Assembly: GCF_000948415.1 (NCBI RefSeq) | Contig: NZ_JYII01000017.1 | Location: 33,435-97,434 of the forward strand | Length of the DNA stretch: 64,000 nt | Reading direction: 5' to 3' | Source: Thalassospira sp. HJ | Lineage (GTDB): Bacteria; Pseudomonadota; Alphaproteobacteria; Rhodospirillales; Thalassospiraceae | Shown here: one piece after another, positions 8,728-17,425 of the stretch | Layout of the letters: every line of letters starts with the position of its first letter | Position numbering within the stretch: position 1 is the stretch's first letter | Notes under the pieces: generated by a model | What the model was told of the DNA's origin: nothing | What the model saw: only the letters and a program-made list of their open reading frames with translations | Databases searched by the model: none | Position numbers and translations under genes: made by a program

Positions 8728-9468
8728 CTATCTCATCGCTTCCTGCAAGGTCGTCTGGAAGGCCGAGTTCGGCCCACAGGCCAGTGACAGCTTTTCATAT
8801 TCGCGCGGTGTGTCGATCTGTTCATGGCGGAGCCGACTGCGCCTGCGAATATCATTCAGCCGCCTTTTGAAATCCCGCCCATATTCCGACATCAGACGCC
8901 GCATGGCACGTTGTGCATTATCCGCTGGCATCGGGAACATCGCGCCGACCTTTCGCACGACATCATTGACCAGATCATCAAGGGCCGCGCGAATGTCGGC
9001 TTCCATGCCCTGATTGATTTTGACGTGCTCGCCTTCATGGGCATAGACTACGTCATATTCACAAGTGCCGCGCTGAAGTTCGGCGGCGACATAGACCAGA
9101 TGTTTGACGACATCGACCTTGGGATTGACCCGCACCGGATCGAGGCAATAGCGCCCAACCCCGACTTCACGCGGTTCAAAGCGCATGTCAAAGGACGCCT
9201 GCACTTCATATTCGGTCAGGCCGGTCACCAGATAACGCGGATTGCCGCCGGCACGACTGTTAAGCCAGCGCACCGACCGATGGCGATCAAGCATCGGGTC
9301 CATATGATTGAATTCAAGAAAGGCTTCCGGTGCGCTGATCGGTGCGCAACTGCCCTGCGCCCGTGCAGGTCCGGGGATCAGCAGCACCATGACCAGACCG
9401 ATCACAAGCGCGCACAAAATGCCGCCTTTTGAAATCTGTCCTGTCATGTTCTGCCCGAACGCTGGCAA
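8728..9468 (-). CDS. Exported protein with HExxH motif, possible zinc protease
   Basis: A 246-residue protein with an N-terminal signal peptide (hydrophobic stretch ILCALVIGLVMVLLIPGPARA, about residues 17-37, likely cut after ARAQ). The central part has YAHEGEHVKI, an exact HExxH zinc-metallopeptidase signature, and the rest is mostly helical with RRLNDIRRRSRLRHEQ. Arrangement and size recall the secreted DUF922-type Zn-dependent proteins, but I cannot confirm the family. The start is a TTG: AGGAG lies exactly 6 bases before it, whereas the ATG seven codons later has no ribosome binding site. It converges on the Crp/Fnr gene with 14 bases between stops. Confidence 0.7.
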   Translation of the reverse strand: MPAFGQNMTGQISKGGILCALVIGLVMVLLIPGPARAQGSCAPISAPEAFLEFNHMDPMLDRHRSVRWLNSRAGGNPRYLVTGLTEYEVQASFDMRFEPREVGVGRYCLDPVRVNPKVDVVKHLVYVAAELQRGTCEYDVVYAHEGEHVKINQGMEADIRAALDDLVNDVVRKVGAMFPMPADNAQRAMRRLMSEYGRDFKRRLNDIRRRSRLRHEQIDTPREYEKLSLACGPNSAFQTTLQEAMR

Positions 9469-9551
9469 ACGGTTCTCCTGCCTTTAATGAAAATGCTGCG
9501 CACAGAACAATCTGCACGCAGCGTTCATGGATATATCTTTACGGTGGAATG

Positions 9552-9911
9552 TCAGACGTGGCTCACATGATCGGCACAGTCGACACAAAGCGGGGTGGTC
9601 GGATCAAACTCAAGACGCTTGGCCTGGATCAGTTCGCCGCAATTGTGGCAATGACCGTATTCGTCATCATCCATGCGCTTGAGGGTCTTTTCGATCCGCT
9701 CCAGCTCGATCGCGCGGCGGCGTTCCTGTTCAAGATGCATTTCCTGATTTTGCAGGGCGTCCATGCGCGACAGACGACCGACCGCCTGCTGATCAAGTTC
9801 GACCGGCTTGCGGTAGTCTTCTGAATGCGTGGAATGCGCCAGAATCTCGGCCCGTCGTTCCTCCAACCGGGTGCGCAATTTCGCAAGATCAATGTCTTTT
9901 CGATCCGTCAT
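9552..9911 (-). CDS. DksA/TraR-family zinc-finger protein
   Basis: A 119-residue member of the DksA/TraR family. A coiled-coil-forming helical hairpin (about 7-85) precedes a four-cysteine zinc finger of the form C-x2-C-x17-C-x2-C (CHNCGELI ... PLCVDCA). Real DksA is about 140-150 residues and binds the RNA polymerase secondary channel with ppGpp. This shorter form lacks an obvious DxxDxA-type tip, so it may be a DksA-like accessory factor and not the housekeeping DksA. It stands alone, in the same direction as its neighbours. Confidence 0.85.
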   Translation of the reverse strand: MTDRKDIDLAKLRTRLEERRAEILAHSTHSEDYRKPVELDQQAVGRLSRMDALQNQEMHLEQERRRAIELERIEKTLKRMDDDEYGHCHNCGELIQAKRLEFDPTTPLCVDCADHVSHV

Positions 9912-10011
9912 CCGAAACCTCGTTATGTGTTGTTGTTCTTACTATTGATATAAGTACATTGGTTCGGGTTTCGCCAATACATAGGTCAAATTATTCAAAG
10001 ATTTTGGCCCG

Positions 10012-11289
10012 TCACGTACAATTGCCGCAGGCATCAACGAGCTTTTCAAGGGCTGCCTTGGCCTCGTCATCATCGAGGCCTTCGGATTTGATCTTTTTCT
10101 GGATTTTGCAACAAAGTGCCGGTCCATCCGGAAACGGCTTATCGATCCAGAATGGCGCGGTCGTGCCGAAATATCCCGCCTGATCAAGGAACGAGACCCC
10201 ATAATAATAGGCCGCCCCGACCGAGTTATAGAAGGTCGGATCATCAATGAAGCCACCATCGGGTGTCATGGATTTGGTCAGGCACCAGTGCAGCACCAGC
10301 GCGATGTCCTTCGACGCGGCATTTTGGGTCGCGCCATCGACACTTGCCCAGCCAAGATCAAAAATCTTGGTGACGTCGTAATTGTTGTGATTGTTGAAAT
10401 CACCATTGTGCTTCCAGCCGAACGGATATGCATCATCGCGGATCGCAAGCGTGGTGTTGAAAATCTGCGTCCACAGATCGACCTTGCCGTGCTGATAGGA
10501 AATATTGTGGAAGGTCAGGCTGAGATCGTTGCTTTTAAGAACGCCCTGATCGGCCGTGTCAAACCAGCCGCCCCAATAGCCGCTTTGGCCATCCTGCCAG
10601 TCATCCAGCCATGATTTATAGGCATTGATATAGTCATCAGTCAGGTCAAAGCCCTTCACATTGGCTTTGAAGTAATCGCGGATTTCGCTTTTAAAGCACA
10701 TCTGCGAAAGGGCCGCGGTCACAGCCCCCAGCGCATCTCGGCGATCAAGGCCATCGGCAAAAATCCGCGATGTTTTTTGGCCATCCAGCCAAGCGATCAT
10801 TTTCTCAGACGTTGCGATCGGTGCAAGAAATGTCAGCGGATATTGCGGTGCCTGCCCTTCGTCGGCCAGCGTATTGACCGCATCAATCATCGCGTCGACC
10901 TTAAGGAACCATTGGTCGTAGCACGGCCCCCATGAACCATCGCTGGCGACCTGTTTTTCCGCCCATGCCTGATCGGGGTTTTCAAGCGAACTGGCAAAAC
11001 CATCAAGCTTGGCGGCAAGCGTTTTCCAGTCGGCGGTATATTGCAAAAGCCATTTGCATTCGATCATCTGCTGATCAGAGGCGGCCATGCTGTTGCCGGT
11101 TTTCTGGGCGGCAATCAGCTTTTCCTGCAGGGGTTCCAGCTTTGCCGCATAGGCCTTTTGTTGCGCGATATAGTCGGGATCAAAGATGCAAAACTGGTCG
11201 GTGATCAGTTTACTGAAATCGGTCAAAGTCCGCCCCCTGATGCTTGCCAAATTGGTTTCTTTCCAAAACCATGACAAAAACCGGAGCAT
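10012..11289 (-). CDS. Unrecognised protein, about 425 residues
   Basis: I do not recognise this protein. It has no signal peptide or membrane helix, is rich in Trp, Tyr and Asp (GYWGGWFDTADQG, LDDWQDGQ), and ends in CGNCT, with a CC pair about 40 residues before the end. It reads like a soluble enzyme or substrate-binding fold. The frame remains open upstream of ATG 11289 with protein-like sequence (YHGFPYNGPVGADEP), but no start codon is found between there and the stop of the preceding gene at 11360. Either the start is ATG 11289 (or TTG 11295), or a frameshift joins the two. The ribosome binding site is weak. Confidence 0.6.
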   Translation of the reverse strand: MLRFLSWFWKETNLASIRGRTLTDFSKLITDQFCIFDPDYIAQQKAYAAKLEPLQEKLIAAQKTGNSMAASDQQMIECKWLLQYTADWKTLAAKLDGFASSLENPDQAWAEKQVASDGSWGPCYDQWFLKVDAMIDAVNTLADEGQAPQYPLTFLAPIATSEKMIAWLDGQKTSRIFADGLDRRDALGAVTAALSQMCFKSEIRDYFKANVKGFDLTDDYINAYKSWLDDWQDGQSGYWGGWFDTADQGVLKSNDLSLTFHNISYQHGKVDLWTQIFNTTLAIRDDAYPFGWKHNGDFNNHNNYDVTKIFDLGWASVDGATQNAASKDIALVLHWCLTKSMTPDGGFIDDPTFYNSVGAAYYYGVSFLDQAGYFGTTAPFWIDKPFPDGPALCCKIQKKIKSEGLDDDEAKAALEKLVDACGNCT

Positions 11290-11359
11290 ATCCAAAGCAT
11301 TATCGACAGATGGTTCGTCGGCACCGACCGGGCCATTGTATGGAAAACCGTGATAGAGA

Positions 11360-11659
11360 TTAGTCTTCGAGCAGCCAGTTGCGAATAACGCGCAGCGCCT
11401 GATCCGGGTCGGTTTCGACGATCCTTGCCGCGACATTGGCCTTCTTGCGATCAATCATGCCTTCGACCCCGGCAACACTAAAGCCGTCCTGTTCCACCTC
11501 CGCCGGCAAGTTTGACGCCGCCGAAGAGGTGGCCCGCAATCGATCACGCAAATTCTGATCCGATCCCGATTCGTAGCGCGGAATCGGTGCCGCGGGCTTT
11601 GGCCCCGGCAAAAAGGACGGCCCGTCATCTGTTGGATCGGGTTTGTAAGATTGCGTCAT
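11360..11659 (-). CDS. Small protein with FliF-tail-like C-terminus
   Basis: A 99-residue protein. The first 55 residues are proline-rich and probably disordered (DDGPSFLPGPKPAAPIPRY). The last 38 or so (from GVEGMIDRKKA to VIRNWLLED) resemble the C-terminal FliG-binding peptide of the flagellar M-ring protein FliF, where a segment of the type VxGxxx...xxEAxxIxRxWL is typical. That similarity is from memory of the family and was not searched. No flagellar genes lie in the window. It could form an operon with the unrecognised gene 70 bases downstream. Confidence 0.6.
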   Translation of the reverse strand: MTQSYKPDPTDDGPSFLPGPKPAAPIPRYESGSDQNLRDRLRATSSAASNLPAEVEQDGFSVAGVEGMIDRKKANVAARIVETDPDQALRVIRNWLLED

Positions 11660-12109
11660 CGCAAGAACTCTTGTCTCGTATTCTGCAAGACTAACATATC
11701 GGGTCGGACGGGCGCGGCTTAAATCCCGAAGCGGGAATTCTGTCCCCGTCAGACAAGGTATTTCGTTATATTCGATTAAAGGAAACTTTGATTTCTGCGG
11801 GTCTGCGGTGTTACGCTTAAATTCGAAAAATTAAAAACCAAAGATGGGCGTTGGGCTGTTTATACAGGTCACCCGACGCCCGAAGGGAAAAACGGAAAAT
11901 CAAAAAGTACGACTAAAGGCGAATCACGGTTCGAGAGCTGCAATCATCACGCGTACTGAACCGATACAAAAAACGCAGAATTGTGAATTTTGTACTTTAT
12001 CAAGTCGTCATGTCTTACTAGTTTGAAAGGATCAATACACCACCCCTTTTGGGTAGCTGTTGCGATACTTTTGAAGAAAGCACGCAAATCCACGGGGGCG
12101 AAGGTTTTT
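11660..12109. other. Intergenic region, 450 bases, AT-richer
   Basis: This lies between the divergent small gene and the solute-binding protein gene. It is clearly AT-richer than its surroundings (for example 11820-11840 and 11945-12015). I see no gene, tRNA or strong palindrome. It presumably holds divergent promoters, none of which I can place with confidence. Confidence 0.4.
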
Positions 12110-14014
12110 GTGAGGCACCATACTGTTATCCTGATTGTTGCGGTTGTGGCAATGCTGACCGGTATTGGCAACGCGCACGCCGTTGAATTCGGCGAGGCAC
12201 CCGAGCTTGCCAAGCAGGTTGAGGACGGAAGTCTTCCGCCGGTAAAGGACCGTTTGCCGACCACGCCGATGATCGTCACACCGAATGATCGGATGGGCAC
12301 CTATGGCGGGACATGGAAGATGGCCCAGCGCAACAAGCGTGACCATGCCCTTTTGATCCGCAATATCGGATATGAGCCGCTATTACGCTGGACGCCGCAA
12401 TGGACGTCGACCATCCCGAATGTCGCGCTTTCTTTCCAGCCGAGCGGCGATGCGACCGAGTTCTTTTTCCGTCTGCGTCCAGGCATGCGTTGGTCCGATG
12501 GTGCCCCGTTTACCGCAGCCGATATTGTGTTCTGGTATGAGGACATCCTGAACAACCCGGCCTTTGCCGATACGGTGCCGGAATGGCTGACATCAGGGGA
12601 TAACACCGTTCAGGTCGATGCGATTGACCCGCATACCGTCGCCTTTCGTTTCAGCAAGCCATACGGGTTGTTCCCGACCGCCCTTGCCCGCCCCGAAGGC
12701 GTAGAACCGGTAAGCTATCCGGCGCATTTCCTGAAACCGCTTTTGCCGAAATATAATGCCAATGCCAATGCAGAGGCCAAGGCACTGGGCTTTGCCGACT
12801 GGAAAGAACGGTTCATCGACGTGTTTGGCCATCCCGGCACCATTGATGATCCGACGCGCTGGGATAATCCCGATGTTCCGACCCTGAATGCCTGGGTTCT
12901 GACCGGGGTGTATGGCGAGGATGATCCGCTGATTGCCAAGCGCAATCCGTATTACTGGAAAATCGATCCCGCCGGTCGGCAGTTGCCCTATATCGACAGG
13001 GTGTCCATGACGCTTGTGCCGTCCAAGGATGCCGCGAGCGATGCAGCCATTGCCGGCAAGGTCAATATGCAGGAACGCCATGTCACCAACCGGGCCGATG
13101 AAGTTCTGGCAAAGAACAGCGACCTGCAGCCCTTTACGCTGGTTGAAAGCGATATGAATGTCCTGACCTTGTCGCTGAACCTGAACGACAAGGATCCGGT
13201 GTTACGCGATATCTTCCAGTCTAAGGATTTCCGTATCGCATTGTCCTATGCGATTGATCGCGAAGCGATTATTGACCGTTTTGTACCCGGCGCCCTGCCC
13301 CATCAGGCAGCACCGCGTCCGGAAAGCCCGCAATATCATACTGTGCTGGCCCGGCAGTTCATGGCTTATAATGTCGAGCTGGCCGAGACCTATCTGACGA
13401 AGGCCGGACTGACCGAAAGAGATGCCAACGGCATCCTGCTGCGTCCGGATGGCAAGCCGCTTTCCTTTGCGATTGATACCGAAGGTGCCAACCGGTTTGA
13501 GATGCTTACGGCTGTCATGCAGTATTGGCGTGATCTTGGCGTTGATGTTACCGCGCGCAATCTGCCGCGTGACGAGTTTGTCGCCCTTCGCGAAAACAAC
13601 GACCACCATGCCAGCGCATGGGGCGGTGACGGCGGACTTGATGCCATGGTGATCCCGATCAACTATTTGCCGATGTCATCAGAATCCTCGTGGTTCGCGA
13701 CCGGTTGGGCGCACTGGTATTTGAACCCGGATGATCCGAGTGCCATTACCCCGCCAAGCGAGGTCCGCGACCAGTTTGCGCTCTATGACCGGTTGAAGGC
13801 AACAGCCAATACCGAAAAACAGAATCAACTTATGCGCGATATTCTCGACATCAGCGCCGATCAGTTTTACGTTATGGGAATTGCATTACCGCCAAACAGA
13901 AAAGGCCTAGTGGCCCGGGATTTCCACAACGTTCCCAAGGTCATGCCTGCTGCCTGGAGTTATGCGACACCTGCGCCGACCAACCCAAGTCAGTATTTTA
14001 TTCAGGCCGAGTAA
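12110..14014 (+). CDS. ABC-type peptide/oligosaccharide solute-binding protein (SBP_bac_5)
   Basis: A 634-residue periplasmic binding protein of the extracellular family 5 type. A signal peptide (HHTVILIVAVVAMLTGIGNAHA) is followed by GTYGGTW and the family hallmark RLRPGMRWSDGAPFTAADIVFWYEDI. A long cleft-forming body includes FRIALSYAIDREAII. I choose GTG 12110 because GGCGAAGG lies just upstream and gives a normal signal peptide; an in-frame TTG at 12071 would add a basic n-region and is possible. No permease or ATPase genes accompany it. A hybrid histidine kinase starts 46 bases later, suggesting the protein may present its ligand to that sensor. Confidence 0.88.
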   Translation: MRHHTVILIVAVVAMLTGIGNAHAVEFGEAPELAKQVEDGSLPPVKDRLPTTPMIVTPNDRMGTYGGTWKMAQRNKRDHALLIRNIGYEPLLRWTPQWTSTIPNVALSFQPSGDATEFFFRLRPGMRWSDGAPFTAADIVFWYEDILNNPAFADTVPEWLTSGDNTVQVDAIDPHTVAFRFSKPYGLFPTALARPEGVEPVSYPAHFLKPLLPKYNANANAEAKALGFADWKERFIDVFGHPGTIDDPTRWDNPDVPTLNAWVLTGVYGEDDPLIAKRNPYYWKIDPAGRQLPYIDRVSMTLVPSKDAASDAAIAGKVNMQERHVTNRADEVLAKNSDLQPFTLVESDMNVLTLSLNLNDKDPVLRDIFQSKDFRIALSYAIDREAIIDRFVPGALPHQAAPRPESPQYHTVLARQFMAYNVELAETYLTKAGLTERDANGILLRPDGKPLSFAIDTEGANRFEMLTAVMQYWRDLGVDVTARNLPRDEFVALRENNDHHASAWGGDGGLDAMVIPINYLPMSSESSWFATGWAHWYLNPDDPSAITPPSEVRDQFALYDRLKATANTEKQNQLMRDILDISADQFYVMGIALPPNRKGLVARDFHNVPKVMPAAWSYATPAPTNPSQYFIQAE

Positions 14015-14060
14015 AATCCGCGACAAACGTGCATCATTCTGAACGGGGAGCCGATTTAAC

Positions 14061-16421
14061 TTGAGGACGCTGTTTGACCGTTTGATCGGCAGTCTGGTTT
14101 TCAAGATCGCCTTTGCGATCATTGTCGTGGAAACCATCCTGTTTGGCCTGTTTGGCGGGTATTACGTGAATTACTTCGGCGCCGAGATCGACCGCAGGAT
14201 TGCGGAACAGATCAGCACGCCCGGACGGCTTATCCAGCAGGAACAACTCAAGGTCTCGGTTCTGAGTGATGCGCAGCAGATGGAGCTTCTGCTCGGTCCG
14301 CATCTGCAACAGGCCATGGCGATCGGCTTTGACGGCACGGTTTACCATTCCACCGATCCTCTAACGGTTGGGGCCGCGATCAGTTCTTTGCCGAACTTCC
14401 CGGCCGATCAGCTTCGTTCGGATATGACCGATCAGGTCCTGTTCACCGTCGATGACGAAACCGGATCAAGCATGGTCAGCATCACGCCGATCTTTGCGCT
14501 GAATGCCAATCAGCCATTCATGTATATCTATCTCAAGGTCTCCACCAAGGGCCTTGAGGAAAGTCAGCGACAGATGCAGTCGGTGTTGCTGATCGGCTCG
14601 TTGCTGTGTGTGCTTCTGACCTCGGCACTGATTTTCCTGTTTACCCAGCATACGGTGCTGAAACGCCTGATCACCGCAGCCCAGTTTGTGAACAAGATTC
14701 AGATTGGCAAGCTGAGCTCGCGCCTGACGCCGATGGGTCGCGATGAGATCGGCACACTTGAACGTGGCCTGAATGCCATGGCCGAAAGTCTGGAACGCCG
14801 CACCCAGCAACATCAGGCAGCCCAGAATGCGCTACGCGACAGTGAAGAACGGTTCCGTGACTTTACGCTGTCATCGGCCGACTGGTATTGGGAGATGGGC
14901 AGCGACCTTAAGATCGCCTTTGCGTCCTACAAGTTTTACCAGCTGATCGAGGAAATCAACGGATCGCCGCAAGGCCAATCGTTTGACAAGCTTGGCCTTC
15001 ATCCCGAGCACCCGGAAGGCTGGGCCCATCTTCAACGTCATCTTGATGAACATACGGCGTTCTATAACGTCGAGTTTTCCTGGACATCGCGGAGTGGCGA
15101 AAAGCAGTTCGGGCGGATTAACGGCGTTCCGGTCTTCGCACTTGATGGCAGTTTCAATGGCTATCGCGGGACGGGCAGCAACATCACCGACCAAAAGCGT
15201 GCCGCCGAAGAACAGCATGCGCTGCAACGCCAGCTTGCGACATCGCAAAAGCTTGAGGCGGTTGGCCAGATGGCCGGCGGGGTTGCCCATGAATTCAATA
15301 ACTGCCTGGCCGGGATCCTGAGCTTTGCCGAGGTTGCCCGGGCCAAGATTGATGACCCCGAAAAGGTGAAGGAATATATCGACCACGTGATCTCGCTTGG
15401 TGAGCGGGCCACCGGGGTTGCCGATCAGCTTTTGATGTTCTCGCGCCGCCGGATTGATCAGCCCAAGAATGTCCGGGTTGAAGCCATCTTTGCCGAGATG
15501 GAAAAGCTTCTGGTGACCTTGCTTGAACACCGGATTGATCTGCAGATGTGGTCGGACGAGCCGGATCTTTATACCCGTGTCGACCCGACGCAGCTTTCGG
15601 CCTGTTTGCTGAACCTTGCGATCAATGCCCGTGATGCGATGCCCGATGGCGGCACCTTGCAGATTTCATGCAGCAGTGCCGACATCCCGCCGCTCGCCCA
15701 GCGTGATGCGGATGAAGATGACGATATCTATCCGCCCGAAGTCGAAGGCCAGTTTGTTGTCATCACGGTGCAGGATACCGGGACGGGCATCCCCGAAGAT
15801 GTTGTCGAGCATATCTTCGAGCCATTCTTTTCGACCAAGGAGCCGGGCAAGGGCACGGGGCTTGGTCTTTCGATCGTTCATAGTTGGGTCGAGGAGTCGC
15901 ACGGCTTTATCAATCTTGAAAGTGTCGAGGGCGAAGGCACGACATTTTCGATCTTTTTGCCGCGCACCGAGCCGGGCACGGAGCCCGTGCATGAGGTCGA
16001 TGATATCGGCGAGTTCCCGGGAAATGGCGAAAATATCCTGATTGTCGATGACGAACAGGCGCTGCGCACCACAGCCCAGATCATTCTCGATGATGCCGGA
16101 TATCGGACCGAAACCGCCAAAAGTACCGAAGACGCCCTCATCATCCTTGAGCAAAGCACGGGTGAGAATGCATTTGATGTCATCCTGACCGATGTGGTTC
16201 TGCCCGGACGAAGCGGGCCGCAATTGGTGATCGAGGCATTGCGTCAGAACCCGCGTTATGGGGTGGTGTTCATGTCGGGCTATCCGGCACGATCCCGCAA
16301 GGAACTTGATAATCTTCTGGGCAATTATGTCTTTGTCAAAAAGCCGTTCCGCCCGGCCCAGCTGCAAAAGGCCGTGCGTGATGCGATCAAGCTGGCGGCT
16401 GAGCGCGCCAAAACGAGTTAA
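14061..16421 (+). CDS. Hybrid sensor histidine kinase with PAS and receiver domains
   Basis: A 786-residue hybrid kinase. In order: membrane helix 1 (about 12-34), a periplasmic sensor of about 130 residues, membrane helix 2 (about 173-195), HAMP (to about 250), PAS (about 262-375, [13 protein letters not shown]), HisKA ([17 protein letters not shown]), HATPase_c ([35 protein letters not shown]) and a C-terminal receiver ([11 protein letters not shown], acceptor Asp in [21 protein letters not shown]). The start is a TTG with GGGGAG ten bases upstream. It probably shares a transcript with the solute-binding protein upstream. The receiver lacks a DNA-binding partner, so output may go to a separate regulator or be used for phosphate control. 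Confidence 0.92.
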   Translation: MRTLFDRLIGSLVFKIAFAIIVVETILFGLFGGYYVNYFGAEIDRRIAEQISTPGRLIQQEQLKVSVLSDAQQMELLLGPHLQQAMAIGFDGTVYHSTDPLTVGAAISSLPNFPADQLRSDMTDQVLFTVDDETGSSMVSITPIFALNANQPFMYIYLKVSTKGLEESQRQMQSVLLIGSLLCVLLTSALIFLFTQHTVLKRLITAAQFVNKIQIGKLSSRLTPMGRDEIGTLERGLNAMAESLERRTQQHQAAQNALRDSEERFRDFTLSSADWYWEMGSDLKIAFASYKFYQLIEEINGSPQGQSFDKLGLHPEHPEGWAHLQRHLDEHTAFYNVEFSWTSRSGEKQFGRINGVPVFALDGSFNGYRGTGSNITDQKRAAEEQHALQRQLATSQKLEAVGQMAGGVAHEFNNCLAGILSFAEVARAKIDDPEKVKEYIDHVISLGERATGVADQLLMFSRRRIDQPKNVRVEAIFAEMEKLLVTLLEHRIDLQMWSDEPDLYTRVDPTQLSACLLNLAINARDAMPDGGTLQISCSSADIPPLAQRDADEDDDIYPPEVEGQFVVITVQDTGTGIPEDVVEHIFEPFFSTKEPGKGTGLGLSIVHSWVEESHGFINLESVEGEGTTFSIFLPRTEPGTEPVHEVDDIGEFPGNGENILIVDDEQALRTTAQIILDDAGYRTETAKSTEDALIILEQSTGENAFDVILTDVVLPGRSGPQLVIEALRQNPRYGVVFMSGYPARSRKELDNLLGNYVFVKKPFRPAQLQKAVRDAIKLAAERAKTS

Positions 16422-16423
16422 GC

Positions 16424-16478
16424 GCGCCTGCCAAACGTCGAGTCCCCAACCCTGACCATCGGGGAGAGGCGCATTTTT
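16424..16478 (+). terminator. Possible terminator after the hybrid kinase
   Basis: GCGCCT (16424-16429) pairs with AGGCGC (16467-16472), with an inner CCCC/GGGG pair, followed by a short T-run (16474-16478). The loop is long, so efficiency is uncertain. Confidence 0.45.
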
Positions 16479-16484
16479 CGCCGA

Positions 16485-16514
16485 TTGGTTAAAAAAATCT
16501 TACCCGTTTATATT
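16485..16514 (+). promoter_or_regulatory. Probable promoter of the 74-residue small-protein gene
   Basis: A -35 TTGGTT (16485-16490), an 18-base spacer and a -10 TATATT (16509-16514). Transcription would start near 16521, inside the palindrome that follows, giving a leader of about 170 bases. Confidence 0.5.
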
Positions 16515-16516
16515 AG

Positions 16517-16545
16517 GCCAAATGCTTGTAAACCAAGCATTTGGC
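16517..16545. promoter_or_regulatory. Perfect 12-bp inverted repeat over the predicted transcription start
   Basis: The arms GCCAAATGCTTG (16517-16528) and CAAGCATTTGGC (16534-16545) match perfectly around TAAAC. There is no T-run, so it is not a terminator. Its position just after the -10 suits either a repressor site or a 5' mRNA hairpin. Confidence 0.55.
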
Positions 16546-16691
16546 GCCTGTTGCCTTAATCTCGCACTGGATAGTGTGACAACCATCACTTATATCAGGG
16601 AGACAAGCCCATACCGTAGGTTTCAGAGAGTTTCTAAAGCCCCCGGTAAAGACATGGGCATCGCCCAACCGGAACAAGTGATGAGGTCAGG

Positions 16692-16916
16692 ATGATCGGC
16701 TCAGTTCAAGGTTCAGGACTTGGTCCCGCGGCACAGGCCGTGAATGACGCAATTACGCCCAAAGGTGGTGCAGACCCGTCTTTGCCTTTCGCAGCCGCAG
16801 AAGGCGCGATCAATAAGGCAACCGGTCTTGCCAAGGTCATCGGTTCGATCGTGACCGAACACCAGCCGCTTGAAACCAGCGGCAACCGTGGCACCAAAGT
16901 TAATATCCTAACGTGA
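16692..16916 (+). CDS. Small protein with C-terminal NIL tail
   Basis: A 74-residue protein without signal peptide or membrane helix, Ala/Gly-rich with a short helical middle (AAAEGAINKATGLAKVIGSIV). It ends in GNRGTKVNILT. The neighbouring gene at 17077 ends in RRGTYLNILL, so the two probably share a conserved C-terminal motif. The ATG has AGGTCAGG upstream. I do not recognise a function. It has its own promoter with a strong palindrome and its own terminator, which argues that it is a real, regulated gene. Confidence 0.65.
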   Translation: MIGSVQGSGLGPAAQAVNDAITPKGGADPSLPFAAAEGAINKATGLAKVIGSIVTEHQPLETSGNRGTKVNILT

Positions 16917-16942
16917 TTTTTCCCTCTCGTTAGCTTCCTCCG

Positions 16943-16968
16943 GGGTGGTCTTGTGGCCACCCTTTTTT
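16943..16968 (+). terminator. Rho-independent terminator after the 74-residue gene
   Basis: A stem GGGTGG (16943-16948) and CCACCC (16957-16962), then six T. Confidence 0.75.
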
Positions 16969-17076
16969 CTGTGGGGATTTTGGGGCCAGTGCCGTGCTCA
17001 CCGCGTCTGTTGCGCGATCATGACAAATGCCTGACCACGTGATAGGCTTAGCGCGTTTTCAAACGTGGATGGTCAG

Positions 17077-17304
17077 ATGGCAACCAACAGAATCGGGACA
17101 GGCTCCTCGCAAACCGGCCTTCAGGATGCGCGCGCGCGTCCGCAGGGTGCGATTGCGTCGCGTGGCCGGGTCAGTGCCAATTCCGATCAGCCATCCTCGG
17201 ACAGCTTCATCGCATCCCAGCTTGCCCGCCTGCGCAACCTGATCGCTACTGATCAGATTGACCATAATGCCCGGCGCGGGACGTATCTGAACATCCTGCT
17301 GTAA
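17077..17304 (+). CDS. Small protein with C-terminal NIL tail, relative of the preceding one
   Basis: A 75-residue, probably disordered and basic protein (RARPQGAIASRGRVSANSDQPSS) followed by a short helix (FIASQLARLRNLIATDQIDH) and the tail RRGTYLNILL. The tail matches that of the 74-residue protein 160 bases upstream, while the rest differs. The start could also be a GTG at 17065; neither has a strong ribosome binding site. It converges on gltB, whose terminator lies just after its stop. Function unknown. Confidence 0.6.
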   Translation: MATNRIGTGSSQTGLQDARARPQGAIASRGRVSANSDQPSSDSFIASQLARLRNLIATDQIDHNARRGTYLNILL

Positions 17305-17339
17305 TCCGCACCCCAGCGTTTCAAAACCATCCCTGCAAA

Positions 17340-17370
17340 AAGAAAAAAGCCCCGTACCGAAGTACGGGGC
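17340..17370 (-). terminator. Rho-independent terminator of gltB
   Basis: On the minus strand GCCCCGTAC-TTCG-GTACGGGGC (9-bp perfect stem, UUCG tetraloop) is followed by six T and further T-rich sequence. This is a textbook terminator 56 bases after the gltB stop. Confidence 0.92.
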
Positions 17371-17425
17371 GAGTTCATTTGTCCAGGTGTGTTGGACAAG
17401 GGAGCTTGCGCAAAAGCGTGAGGGA

